NCBI RefSeq assembly: GCF_904846235.1
Contig: NZ_CAJGZN010000020.1
Coordinates: 1-37,061 of the forward strand
Source: Psychrobacter immobilis
GTDB taxonomy: Bacteria; Pseudomonadota; Gammaproteobacteria; Pseudomonadales; Moraxellaceae
Reading direction: 5' to 3'
Length of the DNA stretch: 37,061 nt
Below, piece after piece: positions 35,723 through 37,061 of the stretch (the stretch's first letter is position 1; each line of letters begins with the position of its first letter). The translations under genes were made by a program, and so were the position numbers. The notes under the pieces are model-generated. The model worked only from the letters and a program-made list of their open reading frames with translations. It had not been told where the DNA came from and searched no databases.

Positions 35723-36700
35723 TTATTCATCGATCTGGTCTGACTGCCTTGGGTAAATAACGATTGGTCGGTTACCTTCAAAATATAAACCTGTCTTAGG
35801 TAGCTCGTTATCTGACCAAACTATCGGTTGCTGATGACCACCATAAGCATTTAGCCCATCATAAAAGTTGCGCTTGGTGAACCATTCAATATAATGCGCG
35901 GCTCGCAAAGCTGTAGTGTCAATCGTTGCAAGACCTGCCATATCTCTCTTATCACACCACTCATGTATTGGAAAACTCGGTGTTAGCCAGTATGGCCAAT
36001 CATAATCACCACAATCATTTGTATTAATCGGTAAAAAGAATCGGCCTTTAATCACGCCATAACGCTTATCGATTTTTACCTGTCCGTGATTTTCTGTATC
36101 TACCCACACTGCTCGGAATTGCTTGGTTTGCATGTGTGTCATTTTGCGCTGTAGATTATCATTGGAATTAATCCCAACCCAATTCACAGGCTCAAAAGGT
36201 GCTGAACCCATAAAAAACTTAATGGCTAGCTCCCAATGTTCAACCAGCTGTTCTGCATGGTTATACAAGATCAAATCAAGCTCACCAGTCGTTTGCTTGC
36301 CATTATAGAGCTGCACATTGCTAGCCAGGGTCTCATACGGATGCAGCTTGCGTGCGAACCCATCCTCTAACCAAAATGACAGTAAGCCTTCAAAATGAAA
36401 ACCCAGACGATTGGGGCTAGGGCGTTTGAGTAAATAACGCGTCAGATCTTGATAGGCGGCAGTGGTGTCTAGCTCTGTTAATCGTTGCTCATACGCCTCA
36501 AATTGCGTCTGCCAAAATTGCGCGCTATGCACAGCAACGGTATGTGTATTTTGATGCGGTGCAAAGTCTAGCCACTGCGTCAAAACATTGGGACACGACA
36601 GTACATAAGCCAGATCGCGCACATAAGGTCGGCGGTAACGTTCCCAAGGTGCATTATCTATGAGGTGATTAAATGTGGGCTGATTGACAGGCTCGGACAT
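35723..36700 (-). CDS. DUF1853 family protein
   Basis: The 325-residue soluble protein matches the DUF1853 family: RDLAYVLSCPNVL near the start, LGFHFEGLLSFWLE (99-112), GELDLILYN (139-147), EHWELAIKFFMG (154-165) and a segment WVGINSNDNLQRKMTHMQTKQF. E104, D142, E157 and K161 are arranged as in restriction-nuclease-like (PD-(D/E)XK) folds, so a nuclease or a relative that has lost activity is possible; the biological role is unknown to me. No strong ribosome binding site precedes the ATG. Confidence 0.88.
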   Translation of the reverse strand: MSEPVNQPTFNHLIDNAPWERYRRPYVRDLAYVLSCPNVLTQWLDFAPHQNTHTVAVHSAQFWQTQFEAYEQRLTELDTTAAYQDLTRYLLKRPSPNRLGFHFEGLLSFWLEDGFARKLHPYETLASNVQLYNGKQTTGELDLILYNHAEQLVEHWELAIKFFMGSAPFEPVNWVGINSNDNLQRKMTHMQTKQFRAVWVDTENHGQVKIDKRYGVIKGRFFLPINTNDCGDYDWPYWLTPSFPIHEWCDKRDMAGLATIDTTALRAAHYIEWFTKRNFYDGLNAYGGHQQPIVWSDNELPKTGLYFEGNRPIVIYPRQSDQIDE

Positions 36701-36965
36701 AGGATAAACCAGTGTAAAGGTGTAGCATTTACCCTAACGGCTCGCTCTATAAAAGTCTATAGATGACAAGTATCCGCTAGGGCAGTGTTAGGCTTTCTTA
36801 CGTTAAAACAGGATATGAATGTGATGGATGTGAATGCTGATATCAGGAGGTGATAGCAGGTAGTATAGTAGAATGCTAACTACCGCCTTAAGTAGAGAGA
36901 GTTGCCATTTAGGCTGATATTGAGATGGTTTTTGGAGCCCATCTCAGATTCTGTGTAACTGCCAT
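36701..36965. other. Intergenic region holding the outer end of the insertion sequence
   Basis: No gene is visible. The 8-bp-stem hairpin TGAGATGG (36921-36928) / CCATCTCA (36939-36946) and a direct repeat TGCCATTTAG (36903-36912 and 36960-36969) mark the zone where the insertion sequence at the right edge should end. Confidence 0.5.
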
Positions 36966-37061
36966 TTAGATTAAATGCCTGCTTATACGATCATCAAACA
37001 TAATCATAAAGCGATTCAAAGCAGACGTCCAGTTACGAATGGGCATCGACCACTTTTTGGA
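36915..37061 (-). mobile_element. 3' end of an IS256-family insertion sequence (truncated by the window)
   Basis: The right edge carries the C-terminal codons of an IS256-type transposase on the minus strand. After the stop codon the minus strand reads GGCAGTTACACAGAATCTG, close to the sequence typical of IS256-family ends. The exact outer boundary cannot be fixed here; it probably lies between 36915 and 36946. Most of the element lies outside the window. Confidence 0.75.
36966..37061 (-). CDS. IS256-family transposase, C-terminal end (partial)
   Basis: The minus-strand frame is open from the window edge to a TAA at 36966-36968 and encodes 31 residues: SKKWSMPIRNWTSALN followed by RFMIMFDDRISRHLI. 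The W-x-M-P-I-R-N-W-x-x-A-L-N-x-F pattern is the conserved C terminus of IS256 (mutator-type) DDE transposases. The catalytic domain lies outside the window, so I cannot tell whether the gene is intact. Confidence 0.82.
   Translation of the reverse strand, partial: SKKWSMPIRNWTSALNRFMIMFDDRISRHLI

Overview
The window looks like chromosomal DNA of a gammaproteobacterium of the family Moraxellaceae, most likely a Psychrobacter. This is an inference from the gene set, the moderately AT-rich intergenic DNA, the order trpF-trpB-trpA-accD-folC and the character of the proteins; no rRNA is present to prove it. Most of the window is ordinary core and lineage-specific chromosome. There is no prophage, CRISPR array or complete mobile element, but the right edge cuts into an IS256-family insertion sequence.

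Left part (1-9.3 kb): a perfect 7-bp tandem repeat at the left edge sits just upstream of two tandem tiny zinc-ribbon genes of the DUF2256 type. Then, on the minus strand, come a two-repeat lipoprotein with EF-hand-like loops, a bile acid:sodium symporter family transporter and cobalamin-dependent methionine synthase metH. Two fasciclin-domain lipoproteins follow on the plus strand, with the 3' scrap of a third fasciclin gene between them.

Middle part (9.6-24 kb): an alanine/glycine:cation symporter (minus); a LemA / TPM / TPM envelope operon; an adenosine-deaminase-family enzyme of the adenine deaminase type; a SIRT5-like sirtuin cobB; a small membrane protein; tRNA-Arg(CCG); a c5-type cytochrome with a long structured leader; a YadGH-like ABC-2 exporter; queF (queuosine pathway); and proS.

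Right part (24-37 kb): a DUF4230 membrane protein; photolyase phrB; and trpF, trpB, trpA, accD, folC and a LysM-SPOR envelope protein, all on the plus strand. An AT-rich two-helix membrane protein gene is wedged between trpB and trpA, with a long perfect hairpin in front of it. A DUF2726 and a DUF1853 gene, both nuclease-fold-like, converge near the end, and the C-terminal end of an IS256-type transposase runs off the right edge.

I do not see a clear multi-gene defence or otherwise novel system. The best leads are regulatory or evolutionary: the heptamer repeat abutting the DUF2256 pair, the fasciclin gene array with a decaying copy, the interrupted trpB-trpA pair, a perfect palindrome upstream of accD that resembles fatty-acid TetR-family operators, paired TGTTnAACA palindromes upstream of the ABC exporter, and the cytochrome leader with competing hairpins.
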